This document shows, piece by piece, positions 35,140 through 49,723 of a DNA stretch of 64,000 nt (position 1 is its first letter; every line of letters starts with the position of its first letter). The stretch is from the NCBI GenBank assembly GCA_948474755.1, contig CAOLHI010001241.1, positions 1 through 64,000 on the forward strand, read 5' to 3'. The translations under genes and the position numbers were made by a program. This DNA comes from Ctenosaura bakeri (lineage: Eukaryota > Chordata > Lepidosauria > Squamata > Iguanidae). The notes under the pieces are model-generated. The model was given only the letters and a program-made list of their open reading frames with translations. It had not been told where the DNA came from and searched no databases.

Positions 35140-35390
35140 GGGCATGATGGCAACCCCAAAGATTCTCTGACCAGAATCTTGTGAACCTACAAAACACTGG
35201 TTTTCAACAGAACCATTATGGAACTTTCTGAATGACCCAAGCTAGTAAACCTTGTAGACCCTGAGAGGTAGTTTGTGGGTAGTTACTACCCAGTCCTTCA
35301 CCCCAGCCTCTCTAGCATTCCTAGGTCAAAACCACCATCATTCTAAAATACTGTGTATTGTCCATTGTTTCATTATGAAAAGTGCTCCTA
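35140..35390 (+). repeat. Second unclassified dispersed repeat, copy 2
   Basis: Aligns with 11170-11400: 'aacctacaaaacactggttt', 'attatggaactttctgaa', 'aagctagtaaacct', 'ccatcattct'. Same orientation. No coding or terminal-repeat signal. Confidence 0.6.
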
Positions 35391-36283
35391 AGTTCTTCTG
35401 GGGTTTCTCATTTCTGTACTACACAATGCTTCATTTTAGTGAAGACCTGCTTGCTTGCTAACAGTTACAAAAGATTTGGAGAAATGGAATTATGTAGTTT
35501 GTTCTTCATTTTCATTTTAAACTGAGAAACTTTTTTGCATTAGAAAACACTCTTCAGTATAAAACCCAGTTACTAAATTACTAAAGTGAATACCTTTACT
35601 TGTAAAATAACAACTTACTTACCATTCAGTAGTGTAATTTTATCCGTACTAGTCCGTAGCTTAATATGTGGAATATGTTAAAACAGATGTTTGCTACTGT
35701 GTTAATCTGATACTGATTAAGCATCATCAGGATGCTAATCTCTACAACATATTTGTCTGTGTTCCAAGGGCTTGCAGTTTAAGAAGATCTGGATTTTAGT
35801 GCATTGTATTACACATCATGATAACACAGGTAGATAGCCATGTATCGGCAAGTGATTTCATGATTTGATCAGCTTGTTAGGAAATGGTATTACTCTCAGA
35901 TTTTAAAAGGGATTTTCTACAGATTTCCAATGGATTGCTTTAATACAATCTACAGCATAGAAAGAAAGATACATAGATAATACATAGTAGAATAATTAGA
36001 AATGCAGATAGATTTCAGTTGAATCAAACCCTTCTTGAACCTTAAACTATTGTAGCTTTCTTCTGTGCCAGGTAGAAATTTGTAGGGCCTTTCTCATTAC
36101 ACAATGTGAAGACACTATAATCTGCTCAACAGGACCTGACATTATATGTGTTTACCACTTCTTTTTGGCCTAGCCAGTTTATTAACTTGTTTTCTCAACA
36201 GAAAATGGTAATTAAAATGATCTTTTCCTTTGTCCCCAGTCATTCCATAATATATAGGCCAGAATCATGTTCGTGGACATACG
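35391..36283. other. Unassigned non-coding sequence
   Basis: No recognised element or gene. Confidence 0.4.
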
Positions 36284-36291
36284 TAATTCTG

Positions 36292-36534
36292 GTTTGTTGT
36301 TGTTGAGTGCCTTCAGGTCATTTCCAAGTTATGGCAATCTTAAGGTGATCGTACCATGCAGTTTTCTTGGCAATATTTGTTTGGAGGAGGTTTTGCCTTT
36401 GCCTTCCCCTGTGGCTGAGAAACTGTGACTTACCGAAGGTCGCCCAGTAGATTTCCATGACTGAGCAAGAATTCAAACCGTGGTCTCCCACTGTCTTAGT
36501 GCAATCCTTAAACCACTATGACATGTTGGCTCTC
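36292..36534 (-). mobile_element. tRNA-derived (ACA)-tailed SINE, reverse orientation
   Basis: Complement of the SINE: 'gtttgttgttgttgagtgcc' (tail), 'tttgcctttgccttcccctg', 'aaggtcgcccagtagatttc', and head complement 'acatgttggctctc'. A perfect 8-bp duplication 'taattctg' flanks it (36284-36291, 36535-36542). Near full length. Confidence 0.92.
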
Positions 36535-36542
36535 TAATTCTG

Positions 36543-39500
36543 CTTGATGAATACATATGATTTCTTAGACAGGGTACAAGAGACTGTTCACTAATGCTTT
36601 GCATCCAGTTCAGCCCCCACCCCCAACAGCTGTCACGTTCCAGGAGGACACTGCTATTGCAGTTTACCAGTGTGGGAAGGAGGGGGAGAGACAGTGAAAC
36701 AGTGACTTGTCTTAGCTGCAAGGAAAAGAATAATACTGCATCTGGGAAAGCACCCTCATTTCTTTTCTCCTCACAGCCAAACCCAGCTGCCTCTACTCTT
36801 ATCTGAGTTGCTTTCCCTCTGTCATCCAAGCCAATGAACAGCCATAGCATTAGTCCTTTTGGAGCTTGGCAGCTGTTTAGGTTCCATCCACTTGGTCTAG
36901 AATCTATACTGTGGTATCTGTAATATTCTTTATCAATGCCACAGTGGATGTTACAGTAGGAAAACCAAATATCTTATGTGCTGCAGTTGATTAGAACACT
37001 AAATGACATGATTAGGATAGCATTGCAGTCTCTGCTTCTGCTCACAAAAGACTAAATTACAAGCTCTTATAGCTAAGTAGTTGCACTGATTTATTTTCAA
37101 TTGTTTTCCCATCATTTCTGAATGAATCTTTTTGAAAAATAGAGGGAAGCCCACTACAAGTTCTCAACAGGTAGAAAGATCTGTCCATTCAGTGGAACAG
37201 TGAGCTATCTTTGGCGAGTCAAACAGAATATGGAGTATGTTTTTGGAGTGGAGGATTGACCGCAGGATTCACCTTTGGTAATTCAGAAAATAGCCCAATT
37301 TGGCTCAGAGGAGGTCAGAAGCTGCACAGTTCATCTCAGTTCTGAATCCAAATCTAGATTCAGTGTCTCCCAGTAAAAGGGCTTTTTATTATTTGTATTA
37401 TAATTAGCTGAAATTTGCAGACATGTGTGACCTTTCTAAGTGGATGAAGGCTGCCAAGTTGCAGCTGAATAGGTTTAAAGAACTTTGCACAAGTGCAGAT
37501 TTTACATTTGGGAGTTTCCAAAGATATATTCATGCTCCTATTTGTGTTTCTGAGTATAGTTGCTAGGAAAGTGACACACAGCATACGTGGCCCAAATGGA
37601 TAAAATGTGCCAAATTTCTGAAGGACAGTCGCTATTTTTTTTCTTGTCCATTCTTTTGTTTTATGATAGTGGGTGTTTTAATACAGCAGGGGAAATGAAT
37701 CACTTCTACACCATCCTCTTATGTTTTGGGGGGATATTTTTAAGAAACTGGACACCGTATGGAGGTACCTCTAGGCCAGAATCCTGAAGCATTTCTTGAA
37801 GGATATGTGTCAGGGTGCTAAAATAAAGTAGTCGAATATTTCTTCCCTTTAATACTTGTATGGGACTAAGAGTAAAATCATTCACCGTGTTTAGTGTTAG
37901 AGGTGTTAATCACAAAATGATACACCCTCTTATCTCTTCCACCTCTCTCCAGTCCTGTTCATTCACTAGCTGGAGAGTGTGGGGAAAATATGAGAATTTC
38001 ACGATACACTGTCACTATTTATTTGGAATTGTTATGAAATCTTCAGTAACATTCAGTCTGTCGCTGAAGATTTAGACTTCTTCTGAATCTCTTTGAATCA
38101 GCCAGATTCATTTCTGTATTCAAGATCTGACCAAATCCAAAGCACATCCAAAGGTTTTTCTCCCCACTTCCTCTTAATTTTTTATATAAACTTGGAAACT
38201 AACTGTTGGTTATTTTGTTTGTTGCTTGTTTTGCTTGAAGTAACACAAATATGTTAACTAGCTATCTTATGCATACAATTCCAATTCCTTCTCATTTTAA
38301 AAGTTGGAGAAATGGTACACTTCTCATCCAAAAAGCAAATTCTATCAAAGAAAAATATTAATTTGTGTGAGAAACAGCTGTCAGGTTTGATTCCAAGTGA
38401 ACAAAACTAGTGGGTATCCTTGTTTAATCTGTTCCAGATAGTTTTTTACATAAACCAGACAAGTAAATTATGTGAAAACTACATAAAGAGAAATACCTTG
38501 ACTTCATAACACATATTTTCTGGCCACATGACTAATTTGCAACAGCAATCATAGCTATACAAACTCCAGACATGACTCAGAGCTGTGGTAGCTTCTGATC
38601 CCTAATCGAGGTGCCAACCTGAGACAGTTTAGACTTTGGCAGCTGTTAATCTGTGTTGGCATGTTGATCTTAATAGCTTAAAAATGTGGTTCTGATTTCT
38701 GTTTGCCAGGCATTGCTATGTGATTACAAAGAGCTCCCAATCATTTCTCACTTATGTTAAGTGACAGTATGTTCTGAAGAGCCATGCATCAAAACTTCCA
38801 GATATGGTGAAGAGAAGGCTTTGTTAACTCTGAAGAAAACTATAAATAAATATTTATGTTGTGGTGATCAAGATCAGCTCATACAGTGGTTATGGTCAAC
38901 TGCTTCTCCTCTTTCATATGTAACAAAGGCGATAATAATTATCTGAATAGGTGTCATTTTGAACACAACTGCAAATGTTTCTATAAAACTGCATACAATC
39001 ATGCCTCAATGAGTAAAACCTCTTACAGTGAGCCTTTTAATACCTACCTAGTTCCTCTTTTCCCACATGTTCTCTATCTGGATGGAAGTGGGGTTTTTTT
39101 AGCAGCATCAGTATTAGCAGGAAGGTGAAAGAGAGCTAGAGAAACACAGACTTTTGGCATTGCAACAGCATGTTTGCAAGGAAAAAAATGCATTAAATCT
39201 TAATCTATCTGATTCTTTTGTGTCCACGTATGCCTACAACTGGCAAGATAAAGAGCAGCTACCTTTAGGAACTCTGGAGCATTCATGAACAGTAAAACAG
39301 AGAAAGAGAGCAGATAAGCGTATCCCACCAACTCCTCTCAGAATGTTTAAAAAAGCATAGATCTATGTTTTTGGCCACCGTAATGGAAATCATAAGAAAG
39401 GTAAAGACTTATGAAAGAAAAAGCAATTCTGTATGCATTTTGAAAGGTGCCTTCATGTGATGTCAAGAAGGCTCAAAATGCTTTTATTTACTTATGCAAG

Positions 39501-42500
39501 GCTCACCTGATCTGGTTGTTTCACTTTATATATGCTTGTTGTAAGTTTTATATGTGTAAGTAAGTTTAGGAACACATCCACTAACTGAGGTATACTTGTA
39601 CTTCCTTTATGCACAGCAGAAATTACAGATGCCTCATTCACCATAGGCAAAAACAGGAAGAGAACAATTGACCCTTATTCTGCATTCACAGCTGATTTTG
39701 GAAATATGCAGTGAATATGGTGAACTTGTTGTACTATGTTTCACCTTCAGAATATTTATTGCATTGTATCATCAACAAAGAAAAATTTAGAAAAAGTTAC
39801 ACAACATTGGACTGTGAATGAGAAGGAGAATCACAACTCTCTTTCTGTTCACTTTTTCCTACTTGAGTCTCTGGAATATAGATTGTTTAGTGAATAATAG
39901 TCCTCTGAAGCATGAAAAATATCATTGAATCAGCAGATACCAGACCCTTCAATTAAAGTTCTTTAATCATTCACTGTATGCACTTCAGTAAATATCAAAT
40001 GCATATAAAAATATATTGCTAATAAACTATTTTAAGCATCAGTTGTATTTTGCTTTCAGAAGACTATCCTGATATATTGGTCTTCAAAATGTTATTGAGT
40101 GGCCAAGTGAACAGATGATAATACCTCATGCTGCATTTTCATCAGTTGTAGATTCTGGGCTTGGTTGCAGTTTTGCTACAGCTTCACACACACACACACA
40201 CAAAGATGCCATTCATTTATGTCTTGGAAATACTGGTGGAAAGTCCAGTTGCATTGGGCTTCTGTTTGTCGCAGGAAATAGAACTCCATGATGTACTGCA
40301 GGGAAAGATTTCAGGAATCAAAGGGGTTAATTTTCCTGAATAGATAGCATGGATGTACATCTTCAGTAATTCTATTCTTGCATGCATGAACTAGGAATTT
40401 CTAAAGTTTTCTCCCTGCTGGGCATGATTACAAAACCTTTGTACTTTTTGTGATGATTTTTCACTTTTTGTATTTTTTTTCCAAAAAGCAGTATTGCGCT
40501 GAAAAATTGTCTTTCATGGAACTGACACGGCTTTCTGTGCCAAAACAAACAAACAGAAGAGTAATAAACAATAAAATAATAAAATGTTTTTTCCACCTTT
40601 TTTTTTTTTTGTAAAACTCTAGCTATGCCAACCATTTCATAGTGGTTGACTGTTAGTGTTGTTTTGCTGAGGATGATGAAATGTGTTACTATATTCTTTA
40701 GGTACGTAATAGGCAGGACAAGAAGGAAGAATTTCCAAAAACTGATGGAGCTTTCTCTGAAGCCTTGGAAAACTTTAATATTCAAAAATATGTTTGTTTC
40801 AGGGTCCTAAAATCCAACAATTATGAACAATTATGGAAAAAAAACGAATTCAGTAAACAACTATTTATGAAAAAAATTGGTTTAAGAGGAAAAAAATCGA
40901 AATTTATTGCATAAAAATTCCTTATCACCACTTTATACTATTAACAGAGCATGAAATACTAGTCAGCCAGTATGATAAGATGAAGCACCATCTGAAGAAT
41001 GTGGGAAGGTATATTGAATATAACCTGGTTTGGAGAAAAAAACCCTATTTCATCAAAAAGATGTCTTCCCAACACTAAGAAATGAAGTCAGGAGATAAAC
41101 CTTTATGTAAGGTAAAAATCCTGCAATGTGGAAAGTGGTTAGGTGTGATAACTCACAGTGCAGTCCAGAGGTCATCCCAAAGCAGTAATCTTAGGGTGAA
41201 AAACCTTAGCTGAAAGATGAGTATGATGCAATGCCTCATTGCATCCTGTCACAGTCAAATTCCCAAAAATTACTGGTTTGTGTGTGTGTGTGCATGTAAC
41301 AAACAGTTGGCATTCGGGGTGGGTAAAAAATTAGGTTCATTTTTTTACAAAAAAAAAATCGAATACTATGTTTTCAAGAAAAAAATGAGATAAAAACCCT
41401 AAATTCAGTGGAAACAGAACTGACAGTTTTTTTTCATATTTCTCAGGTAACTCAGCAGTTTGACATAAAAAAATAAACCAGAGCATATATCAACACATTA
41501 GAAAAACCTACACTGACTTCAGAGATATCGTTTGAGGGCTGAAACAAATTATAATAGAAAAAAATGGTTCTGTTTTTTTTTATATTAATTTTACATACAG
41601 ACACACCCTTGCCTATCTTTCTGGAGCAAATTCAGTTTGGGTCTATATTTGATGATTTCGATCCAACTCCAAAGTGATGCAATGCACATCAGACGCTGTC
41701 TGGAATATAAATCTTTATTCTCTCATTGACTTGCAATGGAAAATCATAATGGCCATAAAGCATTTCACAGAAGTACTTGGAAACTAGAGGCATGATAGCC
41801 CCTTCAAAATAGATACATCTTACCAAACAGTAGATTTCAAGTAACTACAGGGATTTTTGTCCTAACTAATATTTGAAGGTTTGTTTTCTATCCACCCTCC
41901 CACCCCCTCTCAAAAAAGTAGTGCCATTTTTAAACATCATTTAGTCAAATGAGTCCTCAGTCCTATCAGTTTATGCTGATTTTTTGATAGTACAGTCACA
42001 CTAGTGTTGCAGGAACCATTGCTTATGAATGCCTGCAAGGTTCAGAGTTGAAATACTGCATTGAAAGTGCAGCAAAAATAAATGGTCAAAACTGATGCAT
42101 TAAACACCATAGGTTAAAAAGTAAACCAGAACTTAACTGAAGAACTGCTCTTGAAGTGCCTGTTTCATACTATAGTAGTATTGTCTTCTTTTTTTAAAAA
42201 AAATTAAGCTTTCCCAAAAAGGCTTTAATGACAGGAACCGTAACAACAGATATATATGCTCCTTGTGTTTTCTCAGTGTGTGCAGTTAACAAACACAGAA
42301 GATAAGCACAAAGAAAAGGAAAAGACAGAACATGCATTTTAATAACACTGAATTGTGGAAAAACACATTCTATTTGGAAAACAAATCAAAACACAGTGCA
42401 AAATCTTACAGTAGTTGCACATAAGAATATAATGGAAATACCACTTCAAAATACCACTGAACTACTGCAATAAAACAAAAACACTGACAAAAAGCACAAA

Positions 42501-42574
42501 AACTTGCTCAAATAAGGTAAGGAAATAGGACCACAGTGGGAAATTATTAAGAAAGAAAGATTGACACCTGGGTG
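36543..42574. other. 6 kb repeat-poor interval
   Basis: No transposon recognised. A (CA)9 run lies at 40185-40202. The 40840-41580 part is rich in A and T homopolymers ('ggaaaaaaatcgaaattta', 'acaaaaaaaaaatcgaata'). The longest open frame (40372-40785, minus, 137 codons) lacks recognisable features and is low-complexity in part. No gene is supported. Confidence 0.4.
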
Positions 42575-42820
42575 CTCACAATAACAATGCAGTGGTTTGA
42601 CTGTTGTATAGGGCACTGGGAGACAAGATCCCCACTCAGCCATGAAGACACATTGGATGATCTTGGGCAAATCACATTCTCTCAGCCTCAGATGAAGGAA
42701 AGGGTGAACCTCCTTTGAAAAAATTCTGCCAAGAAAATCTGTGATAGGTTCCCCTTAGGGTCACCATATGTCAGACTTGAAGCCACAGAATATAACTTGT
42801 AGACACACAAAAAAACCACA
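42575..42820 (+). mobile_element. tRNA-derived SINE, diverged
   Basis: 'gcagtggtttgactgttgta', 'gagacaagatccccactcag', 'ttgggcaaatcacattctct', 'agggtcaccatatgtcagac' follow the SINE order. The tail is altered ('gtagacacacaaaaaaacc'). The extreme head is degraded. Confidence 0.8.
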
Positions 42821-43135
42821 ACCACAACTGAATAAAATGAGAAAAAATGCCAGTAAAGCTATGGGAAGACAAACTAATAAAACTAACCGCCATCGAAGTT
42901 CTTCAATACACTCTGTTGTGCTGCAGATCTGCCAAAGAAGCATAAGGTAGAAGGAGAAATATGATAAATACAAGCCACAATCTCTCCCCTAAACACTGTG
43001 ATTGAGAGCTGCTGAGGTTCATGCCCTGGATTGAAAGCTAGAGCCGTCAATGTGAGAAGCTCAACTTCTCTCCTCCCCTTCTTATTCTTCTCTCCCTGAC
43101 ATTATCCTTGTATCCCTGTTTGAAACACACTGGCC

Positions 43136-43205
43136 AAACCCCAGGTTTCCATAGGATGTTGAAAGTGGAATAATAGCACTATAATAGTCTAGTGTGGAAA
43201 TGGCC
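43136..43205. mobile_element. Half copy of the GGCC-ended hairpin MITE
   Basis: Only one arm is present: 'ccataggatgttgaaagtgg', 'aataatagcactataatagt', 'gtgtggaaatggcc'. The other arm is absent, so the copy was truncated or is a deletion product. Confidence 0.75.
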
Positions 43206-45544
43206 ACTGTCTGGCTTTAAAAAAAAATCTCCAGATCAACCTGAATCTCTTTGTACCAAATGTATTTTTACACCCAGGCAATGAAATTAAAATCAGATCC
43301 AAACCAGATCCAAGTTTTATTCAGTCCAAATTGGTTCAGTTCAGTTTGGAGTTAGGCTAAATCAGCTGCTATTTTGTATTCTAATTTATTAATGTTGTTG
43401 AAGCATCCAAGTTAAGTCTGTCAAATGTTTCGTAAAGTATTTCAATAAAATAAACAACTAAGGAAGAATAACTTAGCTATAAGTTAGAGAATCTTGAAGT
43501 ATCAATGAATCCATTGGTCCAAGGATCAATATGTCTTCAGTTAAGTGACAATAGTATTCACAGCATCAAGGAGAATGTATAACACTCAGTGTCCTAAGAT
43601 GCGTTTGAAAGATCTTCATTCTTCAAAGCCGTTTTTCTTCTTTTAATCATTCCAATGGATGTAGTTAAATACTTGTCTTAATTTAACATGATTTAATAGC
43701 TCAGCCCTGGGCTGTCCTCCAAGTTGTGCTTTCTTATGGCTCCTAGTGGAAATGGGGGATGAGGAAAATTATCTTCCCTCTTTGCTTTTTATTTTATCCT
43801 TTTTCCTTTTATTAATATTTTTATCAAGGCCTCTCCACCTATCTGAAATTCTTTCTATGTTCCCCACGATATAGAAATAACGCTATTTTCATTCCAGAGC
43901 TTGAGAAATTACTTTTAAAATAGTTAGTTACAATTCTAATATCAGGACCCAAACAGCACAACAGAGTCTGGATTTACATCACAACTGAGTTCTTGGACTT
44001 GTCATGCAAATGATGAGACTACTGTAAATGAGCGGCAAGCCAGTTCCACAGGGAATCATTGGGGATTATTAATTCTTATGCAGAAAATGTTGCTTCCTGC
44101 ATGACAGAGCTATTTTCTGTGCAAAATAAAATGCGAATTCCATGCAGAATGTATCCCAAATGTTCTCATCCTTCCAGGATTGATTGATTGATTGATTGAT
44201 TTTATTTTATTTTATTTTATTTGATCAGGGTCTTCCAACATTTAGAAACATGTTTTTCAAAAATGCAGCCATCAGGAGCTGACTAAACCAGATATTAAAT
44301 ATGTCACTTTACAAACATAGCAAGTTTTTGTTTTTTCAGGCTTTTGTATTTTATTTTATTTTTAAATGGCAGCCATGCTTGAGGAATGTTGCACAGATCA
44401 GAATCACAGCACAGGAATGGAAGACTTAGCTATTACTAGAATGTTTTTTCCTTCCTATCAAACAGCTGCTGTGCTGTCAATAGGACCTTTTTCATATTAA
44501 TGTTTGCGGTAGGGGAGGGTTTTTTCTAGAGTCACAGTGAGGAGGGGAAGGGTTAAACCTTTCCTCTTTGAAAACTATGATGCTGATCCGGATTGGTTCT
44601 CCTACACTTGTTTTTAATTTAAAGGGGGGGAAATTGCAGTGCTTTTAACCATATGAGTAGCTAGGCCATCAGGCAGCTGCTTGTTCAACTAAGCTATCGT
44701 ACAGCTGTCATCTGATTATTTGTTGTTGTTATTGGGAAACACATGCTCCACAACTGGGGAGATGGGGGAGTTCTGTGTAAGATTATATAATCAGCGCATT
44801 CAAATCAAGATCTGTTGGGCAGAGGGAGGGAGGCTGTATGTTGGAAAGCCGCAATCTTTCTCTGAAATAGATAAGCTACAGAAGAAATTACAAGTAATGC
44901 AGTGAAGCGGGAGTGACATCTGGAAGACATTGTACCGGCAAGGGAATGACAAGCCCTGTGGTAAAAGTGTAAGAAGGGGGTAGATGCGTCTGCATGATAG
45001 CTGTGTCCTAATTCATACTTGTCCACTCCGTTTATTAACTGAAAGGAATGAAATAAGCTAATAGGGAGGGTCAAGCGAATGACTACCATACTCTGCACAG
45101 TATTGCTTATTTTACTTCTAGTTTTCATCCTCTCTTTTCCCTCAGGCTGGGACCTAAGATGGCCCACAAGGTGATTAAAATAAGGTACAGATTAAAACAT
45201 AGTAACGTACACTGTTAAAATAGAATTGAACAGTTTTAATGTTGAAAAATGAAACCCAAGTTCAAAACAGTTTTACAAATACAGCAACTAATTTTTAAAG
45301 CAATATAAAACACATTACCCATCCATTAAAATCCCTTTCCTAAACAGTCAGAGCATTGCTGGAAGCATAAATAGGAAGGCCTTTGCCAGCAGGCAGAAAC
45401 ACAAGAAGAGCAAGGCAGGTAGCAGAGTCCACAACATGGAAAAAGCCAGCAAGAAGGCACTCTCTCACAGACAGCCTCAGCAAATGGAGTGAGGATGAGA
45501 GACTGAAAGACTGAAGAAGGGCCTCTACCTCAGAACTCAAATCT
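43206..45544. other. Unassigned sequence with one compound microsatellite
   Basis: A (GATT)n run continues into (TTTTA)n at 44178-44221. The rest is unassigned. The minus-strand 120-codon frame at 44805-45167 has no recognised domain. Confidence 0.4.
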
Positions 45545-45960
45545 TGGCATGTTACTATGGGAAAATACAATCTTTTGGGTCATATAGGGCTTTTCAGGAC
45601 TCAACCAATAGCCAGTGAAGCTGTTGTAACAAGGGCATTAAATGCTCTCGGTAACCAGCCCTACAGCATTTTGATCGAGCAACAGTTTTTAGAACACACT
45701 TCAAAGTGTGTTACAATAATCCAGATGAGATGTTATTCAAGCATACAACATCATGGCCAAATCAGACTCCTCCAGGAACAAGTGTAACTTGGCACATCAG
45801 ACTTAATTGTGTCTCAGCCACTGCAGAAACCTGGGGATTCAGGCTCAGGGGCAAAGCCAGGACTGCACCCAAGCTGTTAAAATGCGTCGTCAAGTTGAGC
45901 GCAGGCCATCCAGCAAAGACTGAATCCCTATTCCCTGATCTGCTTTTTGACTGATGAATC
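45545..45960 (-). pseudogene. L2-clade LINE reverse-transcriptase fragment
   Basis: On the minus strand, translation of 45762-45950 gives 'LGAVLALPLSLNPQVSAVAE', matching the 'LGVLLD..L.L..QVSAVA' block just downstream of the L2 catalytic domain. Further 3' in its sense, 'gttacaataatccagatga' corresponds to the complement of the 'ALVTSRLDYCN' coding block. Frames are broken and the copy is inactive. Confidence 0.7.
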
Positions 45961-46104
45961 ATTAGAAAAGCTGTTGAACAACATCAAATCAACAAGTCCC
46001 TATGAGGATCCTACATACTGCTTCATGATGATGCATTTATCATTCTTAGGCTTCCTTGCTTCCTTCTTTCTGTCTTTCTTCAAGAAGATCAGGTTAGTAT
46101 AGGT

Positions 46105-46205
46105 GGCTTTTACCACTTTATCTTCACAACAACCATGTGAGGTAGGTTGTTGAAGAAACTATGTCCATCTTAATGAGCTCCCTGGTTGATTGGGGATTCA
46201 GATAA
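46105..46205. mobile_element. MIR/CORE-SINE-like fragment
   Basis: 'tttatcttcacaacaaccat' followed by 'gtgaggtaggttgttgaaga' matches the well-known core of amniote MIR/CORE SINEs. 'gattggggattcag' may be the following block. Confidence 0.55.
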
Positions 46206-49200
46206 TCTTATTCCTGATCTTCCTCCAGCATTGCACTACAAGAATTTATACGTAGTGATACTGAGATTTTCCAGACTAGCTTTTCTAGAAGTTGAGGATT
46301 AATTTCCTCAGAGCCATGTGTTCCTCTTCTTCCTCCCCCCTGTTAGTACCATCAGTTATCTAAGAAAGAAAGCAAAGCTTTCTCCACCTTTAGTTTTCTT
46401 TGGCTGGCATTATCTTCCCTTCTGAATGAATAGTAGTTCACATCTTAACTTTTCCCTCTTTCTACCAGATGCCTTGCTCTGCATTGGAAGCAAACCTGAC
46501 CCTCATACTAATAAAAGGAGATTTGGCCAGCAGCCAGGTTGCATGAGGCAACCTGCCTACTGAGCAGTAATTTGCTTTCTTTGTGCTCCATGCCCTGATC
46601 CTTGAATAGGCCATTTCGCCAGAGATGCCAACATTTTTTTCTTGCCACGCTCAGACAAATGAGTTGCTATGGGATAGAGAAACAGAACCATACAGTGAGG
46701 TGAGATACACTGCTGGAGGATATCTACCCTTTGTGCTATCCATTCTTCTGCTCACTGTGCTTCCTGACAGCCTTCTCAATCTGGAGTCCAAGTTCACCAT
46801 TACTATGTCTTCCAAAGTTGCAGGGGGAGGGGGAGAGGGACCCACCAACATGTTTATTTTGAAGCACTGCACAAAATGAATGAAAATGTCAAAGTAAGAA
46901 ATTGAGATAAGTTGTGTTTTGTTAGACATAGCCTGTTATGATACATTGGTTTGTAACTGGCTTGTTATGACTGAAATCTATCACTTCATCAAAGGCATAC
47001 ATACTGTGCATTCCAGTGAGCTCTCTTTTGGTTAACTTTCTTAGCCATTCCTTTGTTTTCAGTAGCCCGCTAATTCTGCACTTGTTATTTCCCAAGTTCA
47101 CAGGATTTTGCCACTCTAAGCATCATGCTCCAGGATCATAAACAAACTTGAATTCAGCTAGTTGTAGCTATGTTGTGAATGAGAATCTCAGTGAAATAAA
47201 GATTATTTATTTATTATTTATTATTAACCAGGTTAGCACTATCATTAGGGTTGTAGTCAAGACTAGTTAGGGTTGTAGTTAGAATTCCATGTGTAACTCT
47301 GTTGGCAACCAGAGCATGTAAACTCTGCTCTACTGCTTCATAGTTCACCAAAAAACAATATGGGCCCTTTTTGTTCTCCCAACATATTATGGCTGGGACA
47401 AAAAGTACTCCAATGGCAAAAATGAGCAGATTTGTTGGAATGTTGTTTGTTCAATATGTTTGCAGTTTCTAAAAAGAAATATTTGTGCCAACTGGCTGAA
47501 ATCTGGAGAAATGTTTACATTGCTGCAGAATGGCTACCTTATGTGTGAATTCTGAAAAAGAAATGCCTCTAGGAGAACTAAAATCTCCCATGCCAATGAA
47601 TAAGAGTTAAATAAATATGTGTGCTTTAAAGCTGAGTGACTATTGTAACAGTAGTCACAATAGGATTAATTCTGTATTTACAGAATTTTCATCGGATACC
47701 TCACTGAAAGGGACAGGTGGTACTAAAGATCACAGAAAGACTTATGGAGCCAGGCTCTGAAACTCACTATTAAACTTGGCAATACATGCCACTACTTTGT
47801 GAAGATTTCTCTCTGTGTGTGATTGAGTGCAGTTGGATGATGGATGGATGGACGGACAGACAGACAGCGCCAAATTCATAACAACAAATTTTCCCTAGGC
47901 ATGTCAGTAAGGCAATGTTATTTCATAGTATTCTTCTTTAAACACACACATGTTCTAATCAAGAGTGAGAATGTTTTCACAAACCAAACCAAATTAGGTT
48001 AGAAAATATATGTGGAGTAGCTGAGGAAGATGTGACAAATGGAAAAGATAATTGGGGAGAGTGGGACAACAAACTGCTGAAGCTGAAGTTATCACATACA
48101 GGTGCATCCTAATTTAAAGTGAGCATCCTCACCCTTTTTGTTCGTTAGAGTCAGCAGCACTTGTTGTCTGACAAGCACAAAACATTGATCTATGGTTGCC
48201 TGATTAATGATTTCCAGCAGCCGTATGGGTCCTGTTGATTCAAAGGAATCATATTTAAAATAGCCCCAGTGCTGCCAGCATCAGGAGTTGTCCTTACCTC
48301 TTCTCAAATTGTAGACCATAGTTTCCACATGTGTGCAAAATAACTAATTGATCGTTGTTTTCTCTTTCTGCATGTACGTAACTGTGGACTCTGTAGAAAC
48401 TGCTTATGTCTCACTAAAGAACAGAGTGATTTGCTTTAACAGGAACAGCTTAGTGATGGGTTAGAATGTCATTTGGTTCACTCTGGGATGAGAAATTTCT
48501 GGAAGTTCTCATAGAGGTGTTATTCAGAACATACTGTTTTAGAAAATTTTGACTGTAGGAGCAAGTGAAATTGACAGATTTGCAGGTGGCTTTGAGTACT
48601 TCTCTCATAACATCTTGGCTTTGAAATCCTGTCTGCATTTGTCATGCTGCATTAGGATTGTTACCTCTTCTTTTCTGTCAGACTTCTCATTTTTAAAAGC
48701 TGTGTGACAAGTACAACATAGCCCTTTTCATACAAAGAATAGCTATACTTACTGAATGTCACGCATGTAGAGAGTTTCATTTGGTTCATTTTTGATAAGA
48801 GCTTGCCAAGATTTATAAATCATTTCATAAACAAGATGTAAGAAAGCTGAAAATTTAAAAACTAAACATTTGGAGAAAGTGGCCACCCATTTCTAAGATA
48901 AAGCGAAATGCTTTGCTTCATCAAAGATGTTCAACATGCTTTTTTTTCCCCAAAAGACAATACACAATGATTGTACTACATGGAGCGGTCATGAAAAGCC
49001 ATTATGGTATGTAGCTATTAGCTGCTAGGTTTACAGAAGGATATCACACATAGACATCTATGAAACAACTGTGATGTCCACAGATCCTAATATTATTTCT
49101 GTCCAGTGCTAGCTGTCAGGATTCTCCCTCAATGATATCTGTCTAGGAATTGACCTGGAAATCTTCATCCAGTTCAGACCAAGAAAACAAGGTGCAGATG

Positions 49201-49723
49201 GTAAGCCCATCACCTAACCAAAAGCCTGTGATGAACCAGATGTCAGATAATATCTCTTGGTATCTTACAAGAAATTCCAGATCAGGTTTGCCCACAGGTT
49301 CAGATGGTAAAGTGAAACCAGTTCTTGCTGTCTACAGACTAAGAAACAGTAGCAATTTTGCCATTTCTCTTTTCATCGCCTTTCTGATTTTGTCTTACTG
49401 CACCCCAGTTCATCCTTGACTGCATGTAACCAGTGTGCTATGACCCAACATAAGCCACCACAGGATAGATGTCCATCTTATGAAAAAGTACAGTAGATTA
49501 TAAGATGCCTTTTCAGTTTTTGTGAAAACCATTGTTTCCTAAAGGTGAGTGGATATGCAATGTTTATAGCTGGTATAGAGCAGGGAAAAAATTAGAACTG
49601 AGAAATTCACCCAAAAGAGAGTGTGGTAAGAACAGAGAGTTTACACACACACACACACACATCATTCATGTAGCTAGTGAACCCAACTGTACCCATTCCT
49701 GGAGAAGTCAGATCTGATCGTGG
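46206..49723. other. Mostly unassigned non-coding sequence
   Basis: Contains a GGAT/GGAC/GACA tetranucleotide run at 47835-47868 and a (CA)n run at 49643-49661. No gene or other repeat is supported. Confidence 0.4.

Noticed and set aside
36473..36850. 125-codon minus-strand frame
   Set aside because: Starts in unique sequence and runs into a SINE; no similarity to a known family.
40372..40785. 137-codon minus-strand frame
   Set aside because: No recognisable domain, lysine runs from poly-T tracts, no splice or promoter context.
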